From: Alligator mississippiensis
Lineage: Eukaryota; Chordata; Crocodylia; Alligatoridae
Length of the DNA: 64,000 nt
Reading direction: 5' to 3'
Assembly (NCBI RefSeq): GCF_030867095.1
Contig: NC_081837.1
Span: 18,107,001-18,171,000 of the forward strand
This document shows positions 20,918 to 31,930 of the stretch, piece after piece. The position numbers were made by a program, and so were the translations under genes. The stretch's first letter is position 1; each line of letters opens with the position of its first letter. The notes under the pieces are model-generated. The model did no database searches. It was not told where the DNA came from and saw only the letters and a program-made list of their open reading frames with translations.

Positions 20918-22432
20918 TGTCACGGCGGGGTCCTCCAGGAGGGCTGTGGTCTCCTTAAGGCCCCCTCTCCATGCCTATTTGGCCCAAGGGCACCCTCTAT
21001 TCTCGCCCACCACGTCTTTCATGTTCAGTATATATTGGGAGGCTGCCTTACATCTCCTAGGCACGGTTAGCTGGGACCTCCGTCCCTGCGTTCTCCTGGA
21101 CCCACCAGGGGTCTCCGTGTATACTGGGTGCTGTCCAGGCACCCTAGCCTTATGGGCTACGCGTGGCTCCTACCAACCCCTAATACCACGCCCCAAGCCT
21201 CGCTGATGGGATAGACGCTGGTATGTCTCTCTCTCTATATATACTGCCTGTCTCTCGGGCCTCCTCTACGTACTCTCGCCCGCTCTCTGGGGCCTCCTCT
21301 GCTGTACTGCCCTCTCTTGGGCTCTCTGAGCCCACTCGGGGCCTCCCTGTAATGTTGCCCCTTTCTGGGGCCTTCTCTATAGTGTTGCCCCCTGTCTGGG
21401 GCCTTTACAATAGTGCCCCCTCCTGGGGCTTTCCCTGCAATGTCGCCCGAACTCGGACTTCTAAAATACAGCCCCCCGTCTGGGGCTCTCTGCGCCCACT
21501 CTGGGGACTTCTCGGCAACACCCCCTGACTCTCGGGCCCACCGCACTGCTACCCCCTTCTCCCAGGGCTCACCGCGCCACTACCCCCTCTCGCTGGGGGC
21601 AACCGCAGCGCACCACCCTGCTCCGGGGTTTATTGCCGCACTAGTCCTTCTTCAGAGGCTCCCTGCGCCCGCACTGGGCTTCCTAATAATATTGCCCCCT
21701 CTCTAGGGCTCGCTGGGCCCCTATTGGGCTTCCTAATAACACTGCCCCCCCTCTGGGGCTTGTCGTGCCCGTGCTGGGGCTTCTCAAAGCCGCCCCTCTC
21801 TGGGGCTGGGGTCTACGCACCCCGCAAGTTGTGCCCTCACTGGTGCCGGGGTTCCCATACCACTGGGGTTCCCCCTTAGAATACTGCGCCCTCACTGGCG
21901 CCAGGGTCCCACCCCCTGTGGGTCCCTATGAAGCCTCCTCCTACTACTATAGCCTCACCCAAACCACCGGTGTAATATCAAAGCCGAACATAAACTCGAG
22001 CCTCCTGGCTATAACTCAAACACAAAGCCTCCTGGCAGAACCATGGTGCTCAAACCTCTCCAGGCTGCCATCCTTCACCCAGCTAGAGCGGTTCCTGTAA
22101 TGCTCGCATCCTAGCTCCAGGAGCCCCAGCCCCTGCCCCTGCCCCTGCCCCAGCCCCAGCCCCAGCCCCAGCCCCAGCCCCAGCCCCTGCCCCTGCCCCT
22201 GCCCCTGCCCCTGCCCCTCCGGCTGCTCAGCCTGGCCTCAGCCCTGGGCTTTATAAGGACCAGGCCCTGCCTCCTGCAGACAGCTGGCCCTCCCTAGATG
22301 CCCCGGCAACCCGCAGCGGTGCTCTATCCCTGACAACCCACAGCTGGGCTCGTTATGTCCTGCCAGGGCTCGCTCTCTCTCTCCCTGGCAGTTTCCACTC
22401 TCTAGGAGCAGGCACCGAGGTGCCCTGCGACA
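20918..22432 (-). mobile_element. Long solo LTR, about 1.5 kb, rich in minisatellite
   Basis: Read on the minus strand it starts TGTCGCAGGG and ends CCGCCGTGACA, between perfect 5-bp target duplications TATGC (seen on the plus strand as GCATA at 20913-20917 and 22433-22437). A TTATAAAG box lies about 175 bp from its start. Its middle is a degenerate GC-rich tandem repeat (about 21240-21890, units near 30-50 bp around GGGGC..AATA..TGCCCC) plus a hexamer tract. These repeats explain its unusual length. Confidence 0.8.
22124..22218 (-). repeat. Hexamer microsatellite (GGGGCA/GGGGCT)n
   Basis: On the plus strand it is CCCCAG and CCCCTG units in blocks. It is one hexamer longer than the mirror tract at 47858-47943, and the order of the two unit types differs. 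It accounts for the only length difference I found between the palindrome arms. Confidence 0.9.
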
Positions 22433-24878
22433 GCATATTTTTGCCTTGTCAAATAAAAACCATTCCAAGCCAAAAGTGAAACGTGGCTGCTCAGCTGACC
22501 AGCCCGCCTCTCCTGGCCCCCAACTTCTCAAGCCAGCAACCTTCACCTATGCCAAGGACCCTTTACATAAACAAAGGCATAAAAGCATAAAAATAGAGGG
22601 AAAACAAGTTAACTTTCTGGGGTGCATTTTTCTAATAAAAATCTATTGGGTTTTCTAGTACAAATCTATTTTTCTAATTCAAATCTACTGGATATCATTT
22701 TAAACAGTACTCTTTTTTTTCAGCTGAGTGTGTGACGCATTCCCTGACTAAGGGGACAGTTATCTGTGGTAAAAGGACACAATGCTTGCCTGGATCTTTT
22801 TATACTTATAACTGAGCTGAAAAACACAAAAGGGTAAACCTCTTCCATGGCAGTGTCATTATAGGCCTGCAGTTTGTCTCTGACGCGAGATGTGGGTTCT
22901 GTGCACGAATCCCAGAGGAAGTCATCTTGAAAACTCGGGGCACTGGGCAGAGCTTTACAATTAAACAGCTGTTGTTCATCCCAAATCATTTTCAGGATGA
23001 TATGGGCTCACCAACTTCAGACATGAATCGCATCACCTACTGGCGAGCTACCATTGCCCCTGTGGATGCAGCCAACTGCAATGATACAAAGCTCAGCGAC
23101 AAGGGACAATAAGGGAAAAAGGATGTTGCATCAAACTGAAACTCCTGGGGGACCCAGGTTTCAGACTGTAGTTACCCAAAGCAGAGCCTGGCCATGGCAT
23201 GGGGGTTACTCTCACGTAAACCGGCAAAAGCTCTTTAATGGCCACACAGGTGGTAGCTCAGCTCCACAATTCACAACAGCAGCTCAATGCCCCCTGGCAC
23301 CATGAAGGGCACCTAGGTCAACCCTGCTTACTAGGACTGCCGCCGACTGAATTACCAAGACTGCTTCCTACAGTATATAGGCATCCTTGGGCTCCCACCC
23401 AAAAAGTGACTGCTCAGCTCACAAGGCCTGACAGAAATTGCAGTATTAGATGAAGGCATATCGCTGAATAGAAACATAGGGTTAGAATATATCTGATGTA
23501 ATGTGGCGCATCCATGTCTACAACTAGCATGTACAGATCAGATAATAATTGATAGTACAGCTAGCACTTGTGACTTAAACTATGGCAGACCCTTATGGAT
23601 AATGACATCATCTTTCTACTGGACAGTACTAGCATCTCAGGTGAGAGACAAATAGAGGTGGATTGTAACTGTGAGAAGACACTTGAGCTAAGGAGCTCTA
23701 CAGACTTCCAGGCTGTACCCATGGGATGCCAGAAGCATACAAGGATTATGAAAACAGAGGCTTGCTCATCCTGTTCTGAACAGCCCTGAGGATTTTACCA
23801 ACTGCAGAATGATTTCAGGGCCAAAGAATGTCACGCAGGCACACCTGTCCTGGGACGTGATGGTGGTCTTGCACAGCAGCACTAAATTTGGCCTAATGTA
23901 CTGATGTTATGTCACAACACCATCAGACAAATGGTCTAAAGCTGCAGGCCATCCTCCAAAAACTGGCAAGCCCAGCAAGAAAACAGGCATCTGAAAACAG
24001 TGGAAACAGCTATAAATGGGAAAGATGACTAGATCACAATTAGAGACAAGTGACGGGAACTACTCGCACGCATTTGCAGGCAGAGTTTGGCACCGCCGTA
24101 ACGATGACAGATTAGCTGGGTAGTCTTGTTCTTGGCAGGCTGGTGTTTTGCACAGGTTCCTGAAGGAAAGGCAGCTCCCCAGGAGGGAACCCCACAGCTG
24201 GCATGCATCTTAGCATATTTCCCACACCAGCACACTAGGCAAGTAAATCACATCTGGGTTCTCCCTTGTGCATGTCACAAAACCTGCCATTTTCTTGCTC
24301 CCTTCACAACCCCAGTCTTCAGGTACTTGTGGTATGCTGCAGTTCATTGCTGGTCTTTCTAGGATCTTACAAGTACCATGGAAGTGCAACACCACATTTC
24401 AGACTCATTCATCTGTTGGAAGGCTTGGGGCGATTTTGCGTCTTTCTCCCATGGAAGACACTTGGGGCTTGGCTTCGAAAGCGCTCGGAATGTCAAGGGC
24501 TATCTGCAGGGACAGAGGCATCCCAACTGATGACTGGACCTTCAAAGCTGCTTGTGAAAGCCAAAGCTGCCCTGGTGCAGTGAGACAACCTATGCAAGTT
24601 ACTGGAGACTCCAGTCCCTCGCCCTGCTTATTGTGCAGGGAGAGCATACTGTGGAGAGCAGCCATCTCCTCCCAGTCTTGGGTCAGACCCTGCAATCCAG
24701 AGGTTTCCTGGAGAGGGGTTCCTCTTGGCATCAGGAGAAGAGAATCATGTCACAGAACCAATACGTCTCTCTTCCACACGTCAGCCAGTCCAGTTGGGCC
24801 CATCCCAGATCAGGCAGGGGACGATGGACGTAGGGAGGGGACAACAGGGGTGGGCGGGGAGGGGAGGAGTGCAGGGCT
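22433..24878. other. Unassigned DNA downstream of the coiled-coil gene
   Basis: I see no exon with good splice signals and reading frame, no RNA gene and no repeat family I can name. AT-rich text at 22560-22720 contains several AATAAAA-like runs. Confidence 0.45.
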
Positions 24879-24927
24879 TCACCTCCGTTGGGTGAAGCAG
24901 CAGGGGAGCAGCCAGGTGAGCTGGAAC
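24879..24927 (-). pseudogene. Candidate terminal exon of the coiled-coil gene
   Basis: On the minus strand a CTTCTCCCGCAG acceptor precedes G-TTC-CAG and the frame FQLTWLLPCCFTQRR ends in TGA. The single leading base fits the phase-2 end of the exon at 25656-25874. A second possible acceptor, CCCCTGCCTCCAG ending at 25210, leads into AAQDDLSCLRQGPSAPDRPAIS and a stop, but in a different phase. Which, if either, is used cannot be told from sequence alone. Confidence 0.3.
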
Positions 24928-25655
24928 CTGCGGGAGAAGGGCAGAGTCAGGGAAAGTTCAGTGTGCGGCTCCTCCGCTCACCCCCGGGAACAACCACGGG
25001 GTAAAGGAGCATCTCCCCAGCAGGGAGCAGGATGTGGCTCTGAACGTGGCTCAGCGGGGTTTCTGTCCCAGCAGGCCTGGCCTGGACCATAGCGCTGAGC
25101 TCAAACCTTAGGGCCCAGAGGTGGGCAATGAGGGGCCAACTCAGGAGATAGCCGGTCTGTCCGGGGCACTAGGGCCCTGGCGGAGGCAGGACAGGTCATC
25201 CTGAGCGGCCTGGAGGCAGGGGGCACCCGGTCATCATGTGGGCTGGTGGAGGGGCAGCCCCTCAGGCCTGGGGCTGGCTGGGGTGCAGGGGGGACACTCA
25301 GCTTCTGGCTGCCCCCGACCTTCCCCTCCTCCCCTCCGCCACAGTGTCAGGCCTGGGGGTGGGAGGCAGAGACACTGGTCACCTCGCATTCACCCCAAAC
25401 CACCAGGCTCCGGCCACTGCCGCCACCCCATGCCCAGGCCTCCCCTCTCTCCATCGCTGCCTCCGCACCAGGGACCAGCCCTGGGCGTCCTATCACATCC
25501 ATCTCCCTTCCTCCCTATGCTGCCTGCGCCTAGCCCTGGTTCCTGCCTGCCATCTGCATAGACACAACTGGACTAACTCTTGGATCTGGCTCATATGTCT
25601 TGGAACAGAAAACATTTTTTAAAAAAGGCAAAACAAACTAGGGAAAGCATCGTAC

Positions 25656-26255
25656 CTTTCACGCTGTCCCGGTTTTTTTGGACCTTGAAATTCAATTGTC
25701 TTCACTGACAAGTGTGGCGGGGGGTCACAGCCCACATCTACCAGGCAGAGGGCCCTACACTGGGTGGAGGTGTCCCCGTGTCTAGGGCCCTCTGCCTGGG
25801 TGCTGGCCTCCATTGTAGGGGGAAGAGGAGCGGTCTGTGTCCCCTGCTCCATGATCTTGGAGGGGCGTTTCCACCTGATTGCACAAGAAGCAACTGCTCA
25901 GAGATGGGTCATGGACTGAATTCAAGACCAACAGGCCCTCCCCGACCTGCAAACACCCTGGATCCCAGCCCCGCCAGCCTGCCCTGCAGTGGAAACACTG
26001 TGTGTGACACCCCCAGTGCCCCCATACCCTGACAACATGAAAAGCACCATACCTCTCCCTGTGTCCTCCTGGATTTGGACAGCGAGCCTCTGTGCACCCA
26101 CATCACCCAGGCAGAGGGCCCTGGTTTGGGTGCTGGTGTGCACCAGGTGGGGGCCCTCTGCCTGGGTGCTGGCTTCTGGTCTTGGGGGAAGGATGGTCTG
26201 GGTCCCAGCATGCACTTGGGACCCTGCCCCCTTGTCCTGGTGGGTGCTAATGCTC
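25656..26255 (-). CDS. Two tandem GTQT-repeat exons of a candidate host gene
   Basis: Two exons, 26053-26255 and 25656-25874, each follow the same acceptor text TGCAATCAG and end at GT donors (AGAG|GTATGG and AAAG|GTACGA). Both begin in phase 2. Each encodes GTQT, then ASTQAEGP, a short variable part and TSTQ-x-RALCL-x-DVG, so they arose by exon duplication. The second ends in phase 2, keeping the frame; the first now ends in phase 1 because it has lost bases relative to the copy at 18799-19069, which suggests this gene copy is decaying. Each exon is built around a 16-18 bp inverted repeat. I do not recognise the family. The flanking coiled-coil exons at 26841-27704 lie upstream on the same strand and probably belong to the same transcript. 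Confidence 0.5.
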
Positions 26256-26840
26256 CTGATTGCACAGAAAGGAACTGGTCAGAAATGGATCCCAGACTGA
26301 ATTCATCCCCGCCAGCACCCGGGAAGGAACAAGCCCCCAAGATGTGAGAAGCACCACTTGCAGCACTGCAGAGCCTGCCCCACCGCCCATGAGTTACCCA
26401 TGAGGGCCCCGCACCTCACACTCCCCTCTCTGTGCCCCACTTATGCCTCCCAGGCTGGGCAGCACACCTCCGCTGTCCCCTCCACGGGAGGCTGTTGCAA
26501 AGGAGAAAGCATACGGCAGTGAGGACAAAATGCAAGCCCCTGGCCCAGAGCTGGCCCCTGGCAGAGGATGGGGGGCGGCTATGGCAGGGGACAGCCATCC
26601 ATGAAGCAGGGGAGGTCGGTGCAGCACAGACCTATCACCCCACCAGTCCTACAGTGTGACACCCGCAAGGCTCACATGGTGCCCAGCACTGCACACACAA
26701 GACCTCCACCCACAGAGCCAGGGCAGCACCCGGCCCCTCGAGTGCAGGCCTGGTACAGTGGGGCACAGCCTTCCCTGGGCACACACAGGCACACACACAC
26801 TCCCCCTCTCCCTGGGCAGGGGCATACAGGGCAGGCTCAC

Positions 26841-27704
26841 CTCCATGGGGCGGTCCTCCATGTCATGGCCCTACTTCCTCTGCCCCTGGAGGGCCAGCAC
26901 CAGGGCGCAATTCTCCCTCCTGAGCTCCTCCACTTGAGTCTGCACCAGAATCGCCCCAGCCCATCACATCATGCCCATGGCTGCACCGAGCATATCAGGC
27001 CTCAGCACCCAACAGCGACACAGCCTGAGGCACCAGCCAGGCCCCACCTGTCCCCACATGCAAGGTGCCAGGACTCTGTTCCCTGCTTTCACATCCTCTT
27101 GGATTTACCCAGCTGGCCAAGCTCAGCCTCAGCCTGCTCCCTCCCTTGCCCCACGGCCCTGCCGGCCTCAGCCCCACCAAACTCACCAGGAGCTCCTCTT
27201 CCCTTTGCCAAGCACTGTGGTGACAAAACACATTTTTGGGCTCAGGGAGACTGACGACGCCGTCCCACAAAACAGCCCTTCCCCAAAGAGAGAGTCGCGC
27301 AGAAGCAGGGACGGGCCCTGGGTTCAGCCCCAAGCCCTGCGCCACACCCCGGGAACAGCCCGGTCCCTCCCAGCCCCACACCTACCGGGACAGGAGTACC
27401 TCTGTGTCCTGTTCCTGGGCTGCCAGGTGGGCCCGCAGCACCTTCAGCTCCAGCTGCAGCAAAGGAGACCGTGCAGGTTAGAGAGGCCTCACGCCACTGC
27501 CCATCTGTCTGCGATGGAGCCACCTCTTGCCCCATCTGTCCCTCTGTCCCTGCCTTTGTCCTCCATCCCCCAACCCCAGGATTGTCCCTCTGGTCCACCC
27601 CGCCATGCAGCCATCACCTAGCCCACATGGTCTCCTCACAGCCCCCCGCCCCACTGGAACCCACTCACCTGCTGGTGCCGGTACCCGCAGGGGCCTTTCA
27701 GCTC
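26841..27704 (-). CDS. Four-exon coiled-coil block of a candidate host gene
   Basis: Four minus-strand exons have matched splice sites and phases: 27669-27704 (ELKGPCGYRHQQ), 27386-27453 (LELKVLRAHLAAQEQDTEVL then LS and a split R), 27187-27214 (AWQREEELL) and 26841-26939 (TQVEELRRENCALVLALQGQ then RK). Acceptors are CCCCAG, TGCTGCAG, CACCACAG and GGTGCAG; donors are GTGAGT, GTAGGT, GTGAGT and GTGAGC. The frame stays open across all three introns, strong evidence of a real or recently real gene. The heptad-like leucines and charged residues predict a coiled coil. The last exon meets a TAG after QRK while a further 30 bases still lead to a good donor, so either the protein ends here or the copy is broken. 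The protein style recalls ciliary coiled-coil proteins, but I cannot name the gene. Confidence 0.6.
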
Positions 27705-27746
27705 CTGGGGAAAGAAAGTGCGTCTGGGGCGATGGGCTCCCTTGGG

Positions 27747-27901
27747 CAGTGAGGTCCCATCTCCCCATGATGCAGGGCTGGTGGCCTCCCGAGCCCCGGG
27801 GCCGGGCAGGGCTCCTAGAGCTGGGCCCTGGGGATCCCAGGGCTTGGTTGTTCCCCCCTGTCCCAGGGGAGTCCCCACCTCCCACCTCCAGGTCCCAGGT
27901 C
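27747..27901 (-). repeat. 155-bp segment also copied into a CR1 at 15303-15458
   Basis: It shares long near-identical blocks with 15303-15458 and 54611-54766. Its outer edge (GCAGTGAGGTCCC) lies within three bases of the inner end of the palindrome arm at 27749, a coincidence worth noting. Confidence 0.7.
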
Positions 27902-29395
27902 CCCCCAGACACTTGGACTGGAGAAGGACTGTCCCTGTGATTGAGGGATGACCCCAACACCCTCCCTTCTCCTTGGAGGGCCCCTGGAGTTGGCAGGAGA
28001 CGGAGACTGTCCCCAGGGTCCTGTGTGCTGCGTGGGGCTGGGAGGGGCACAGGGCACCTGTGGCGAGACCCCCACCCACAGACCCACCCGTCCCACTCCC
28101 CAGGCAGGGGAAAGACTCACGGCAGCGGGGAGGTGCGGTGGCCACGTCTGGCCCCTCACGTCGCTTGCCCCCAGCACAGCTCCCAGCCCTGTGGGGAGAC
28201 AAGGGGCCACACATCAGCCACGGAGCAGGGCAACCAGCCCCTCTGCGATGTAACATGTGGGGGCACCTGCCAGGAGTCCTGCGCGCTGCAAGGGCAGGGC
28301 CTTCCTCCATTGGGGTCGGGTGGGAGTCCCTCCAGGGAGCAGGGTGGGGACAGACCCCATGGACGTGGCAGGTCCCCTGGGATGCAAATGCCCCTGGCAG
28401 GGGGTGGGTGCTGGGGGCAAGGGGATGCAAAGCAGTAAGGCTGGGGAGGGGTCTGCTGGCTGGATCAGCTCGGTGCCCTGGGAAAGGAGGTGAGGAGGGA
28501 GCGCGAGGTGCCTTCATGCAGAGACCTTACGCACTCCCCATGCAAGCGCCCAAGTCCCTCCACAGCTTATGCCGGACCCAAACTCACCGGGTGCAGGGTC
28601 TCCCCAATGGAGGGGAAGGTGGGGATCCTTTAATGGGGGGCAGAACCTATTTTGCACCCAAGCTGGCATCTGGTGCTGAGGAGACATGAGGGCTGAGCAT
28701 CAGGCTGGGTGGGACTGAGCACCACTTTTAGGATGGGGATCCCAGAGCCCGTGTGGGCCCCACCTTGCAAGGGAGCAGAGGGCAGCAGGGCCATTGGCAG
28801 GGGGAAGACTCCCAGGGCTGGGGCATGGGCAGGGGCTGCAGGGCCAGGACCTGGCCCAGCATGAGGAGCCCATGGGGCACGGTCCTGTTGCCCATCCCCA
28901 GGGAATTTGCTGGTGAAGAGCAGGGGGTGACAGATGGAGCAGGAGGCACGGGTCAGGGGTGTCCAGATTGGAGGTGGGACAGCGTGGGCTTGGCCTGCAA
29001 GCCAAACCCTGCCGGGACGGGAGGCCACACAGCCCTGTAGCCTCTCGCGCTGCCCAGCCCTCGTCGCTCCCATGGGTGCACGGTCCCCAGGTCTCAAACA
29101 TGTTGCTAGAGCGCCGTTGTATCAGGGGCAGGTTCTCCCGCTGGAGCATTTGCAAAGAAACACAGCCCTGAGCTGGAGGGAAAGAGGAGCCGGACTGCCG
29201 AGAGCAGGGACGACACCCGGGGCCGAGTGCTGGGCCCTGGCGCAGCCTGAGCCCCTGCTCACAGCTTGCCACATCTCCCAAAAGTCCCCATACCGGGCCC
29301 GCGCCATGTCCCCAGTGCTGCCCCCATGGCTGAGTGAGAAAGGGCACTCACAGCCCCAACCGGCGCTGGCATCTGACACCCGGAGATGTAACTGG
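27902..29395 (-). other. Probable 5' introns and exons of the coiled-coil gene
   Basis: GC-rich DNA upstream of the exon block. One well-bounded possible exon is 28121-28188, with acceptor TCTCCCCACAG and donor GTGAGTC, but its frame is uncertain. Another acceptor, CTTTCCCTCCAG ending at 29173, leads into a frame reading SLQMLQRENLPLIQRRSS, coiled-coil-like, with no clear donor. I cannot build a full 5' end. This stretch has no copy in the right arm, so the right-arm gene lacks it. Confidence 0.4.
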
Positions 29396-29715
29396 ACAAC
29401 AGCTACCTAAATAACTAACTATCTAAAAACCTAATCAACTAACTAAACAACAAAGAATCTAACTAATGAATAAAGGAAATTACTAGCTAACTACGGAACT
29501 ATTGAACCAACTAAGAACTAACTAAAGAAATAACACACTAACTAATGAAACTAAATACCTATCAAACTAAGAAACTAACTACCTAATGAAATAACAAACT
29601 AATCACCTAAGAAACTAACCAACTAATCACCTAAGAAGCTAACAAACTACCTAATGAAAACACAAACTACCTAATAAACCTACCACTGCACTAACGACCT
29701 ATCTCTAAACAACGC
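29396..29715. repeat. Degenerate CTAA/ACTAACTA tandem tract
   Basis: About 320 bp made of ACTAACTA, ACCTAA and AATAACAAACTA phrases with little else. It looks like an old simple repeat that has drifted. It separates the promoter-like region from the rest of the candidate gene. Confidence 0.75.
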
Positions 29716-29799
29716 AGGAACTAAGGGCACGAGGACGGGCGAGTGGCGTGGGCGAAGGGCAGGAGAGCACTGGGAGGAGCCGGTACCTGAGAGCGAGGC

Positions 29800-29860
29800 T
29801 GGGCATTGTGATGTCACGAGGCATAACAGCTCTTTTGCCATGGCAACCAGAGGGCCCCTG
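29800..29860 (-). promoter_or_regulatory. CRE-like site and X-box (RFX) motif
   Basis: TGATGTCA at 29809-29816 is a CRE/ATF-type site. On the minus strand GGTTGCCATGGCAA (29835-29848) matches the palindromic RFX X-box GTNRCC..RGYAAC. Both lie in GC-rich DNA upstream of the minus-strand gene. X-boxes are known marks of ciliary and testis gene promoters. A minus-strand ATG at 29805-29807 runs into a CTCTCAG|GTACCG donor at 29789-29790, a possible first exon. Confidence 0.5.
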
Positions 29861-30559
29861 GGCAAGGTGCTGAGTGCGAGGGCTGCGGGCGCCTTTGGCC
29901 TGGCCTGGCCTGGGGGTGCTCCCAGCCCGCGATGACCTGAGCCCCTAAACTCTTTGGGCGCATTGTCCGTCCTTGTGCGTGTGGCCCAAGCAGTGACCGC
30001 CCTGGCTGGCGGGTGAATGCAGCCTGGACAAGGGGGTCGTGGTTAAACAGTAGCCCCTGGTGCCAGATCTCAGCCCCTCTCTGATCACTGCCCTGTGGGG
30101 TCAGGGCACACCAGGGCAGTGCCTGGGGCTGGGAACACAGGGCCCAGCTTGGCTCGAGCCCCTTTCTATGCACAGCAGGATGACAGGATCCCGGGAAGAA
30201 CAGGCCGGCCGGAGCAAGGGTCAGCATGCACCTACCTCTGATGCGGCCTCCCCTGCCCAGCGCTGCTGGGCCTGGTCCCAGTGGAGAATGTGGACAATAC
30301 CCCGTGCTGTACATAGCAGTGACACATATAGAGCTTACATACATGCACACCGCCCCACTACACCCCTCCAGTCACACTTGCGTGCACACACACAGAGCAG
30401 TAACACCCAGGTGCACACACAAACACATGCGCCCTGCCCCATCTGCAAATGCAGAGTTACAAAGGCCTCTGAACCCTCCACCCCTGCTTCTGTCAGAGAG
30501 AAAAAGCTCCCATTCCTTACACTCTTACAGGAGCCCCCCACATGGATCAGAGCCGTCCT
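29861..30559. other. Unassigned GC-rich DNA with a CA-rich stretch
   Basis: 30340-30430 holds CACACA-rich text. No gene is recognised. Confidence 0.45.
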
Positions 30560-31555
30560 ACAAAGTCTTTGGAAACTTTGATTTGATGTTCTGAACTGTG
30601 CGTTTGGCCTGACTCTGACTGTTGCACGATGGTTCTGCCCCAGTCGGAGGCGAATTGTTTCATCGTGTGACTGGCAAATGGCAGGTGATCACAGACAATT
30701 CCTTTAGTTAAGCCATGACGAGCAAACAGACTTTATTTTGCCTACCACTATGCCAGCTGGTTTGTCTGGCAGGTGCAAAACTTCAGGATAGTTGGAGTAA
30801 TAGTCGACTAGGATCAAATAAAACTCTCCCCATAGGTCAAAAATGTCTGCTGTGAGATCCCAGGCTCTTTCTGATTCCTGGGTTGGAGCTCGTGACAAGG
30901 TGCACAGCTCACAATCCATTGCTCGATGCGGGCATTCATTTTAGCCCAATACATGATTTGCTCAGCTCGCGCTTTTGACCTTTCTATGCCTTGATGGGGC
31001 CGGTGAAGCAATGTTAACATATGAGTCCTCACACCACTTAGAATTATTATATTTGGACCAATCTTAAGCAAATCATCCTGACTCGGATTTGGTCTCTGAG
31101 AGGCCAGTAGGGCTTTAGTTCAGGTTTGACTCGTTTTTGCCTGCTCGGCCATCCATTAAGATGCTGCGCTGTAAGGGCTTGGAGGTCCTTGCAAGGCTGC
31201 GCGTGCTCCTGTAAGAGCTGGAGTCACTGCTCACTGAGTGGCTCCATTTCCATCAGACCGTGAATCACCTTTCCTGAGTGGAAAAGATCAGGTTCAGGAG
31301 GAGGAGTGTGTGTTGTGGCTCTAGAAAGCATGTCAGCCACTAACATGTCTTTGCCTTTGGTACAGTGAATCTAGAGGTCATATTTTTGGAGCTGCACCAG
31401 CATCCTGTGGAGCCGTGCCGGAGCCTGTCCTACGGGCTTGGCAGAAATCGCTGCCAGGGATTTGTGGTCTGCCTGGACCTGTACCTGGGTGCCACACACA
31501 TATTGGTGGAGCTTTGTCATGGAAAAGACAATTGGCAGAAGGTCATTTTCTCATG
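30560..31555 (-). mobile_element. Ty3/gypsy remnant, RNase H and integrase side
   Basis: Minus-strand text includes DHKSLAAISAKPV and KGKDMLVADMLSRA (RNase H end), then PHQGIERSKARAEQIMYWA with WIVSCAPCHELQP (integrase zinc-binding part) and LVDYYSNYPEVLHL (integrase core). This is the mag-like gypsy pattern. It is a partial fossil with several breaks. The gag-side remnant of a similar element lies in each arm. Confidence 0.8.
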
Positions 31556-31930
31556 ATTCTCATAGTTTCATAGATGTTTCGTCGATGTTAGGGTCAGAAG
31601 GGACCTATTAGATCATCGAGTCCGACCCCCTTCCCCGGGGAGGAATGAGTGCTGGGTCAGGTGACCCCAGCCAGGTGTGTGTCCAATCTGCTTTTAAACA
31701 CCTCCAAGGAAGGGGACAGCACCACCTCCCTTGGAAGCGTATTCCATATTTTGACAACCCTCTCGGTGAAGACTTTTTTCCTGATGTCCAATCTGAATTT
31801 TGTGTCTTCCAGTTTGTGGCCATTATTTGTAGTAAACCCAATAGGTGCCATGGAAAATATTGGATCCACTATTTCTTGCTGGCCTCTATGGCAGAAAGCC
31901 ACCTTTGTTTCCCTCCCAGAAACTCAGCTC

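Larger units (their letters stand above)
6069..27749 (+). repeat. Left arm of a giant inverted repeat (palindrome)
   Basis: Every feature here recurs in reverse order and opposite strand at 42326-64000. Paired positions add to 70069 for the outer part and to 70075 inside about 22.1 kb. The 6-bp step is a hexamer tract one unit longer here than in the other arm. I noticed single-base differences at 10211, 16852, 21906, 22049, 22065, 22125 and 27719; there may be more. The true outer end is unknown because the other arm leaves the window. The inner end is at 27749, where GGGCAG pairs with the first bases after the proviral 3' LTR. Confidence 0.97.

Noticed and set aside
22124-22218. A CRISPR array or GGGGCC-type disease repeat
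   Set aside because: It is a simple hexamer microsatellite of GGGGCA and GGGGCT units inside an LTR; there are no spacers.
24268-25092. A 274-residue open frame, mirrored at 44983-45807
   Set aside because: It runs antisense to the candidate gene, has no domain I recognise and lies in GC-rich DNA where long chance frames are common.
26568-27254. A 228-residue open frame, mirrored at 42821-43507
   Set aside because: It overlaps, on the opposite strand, exons whose splice sites and phases agree; its composition (proline, histidine, glutamine) is that of an antisense shadow.
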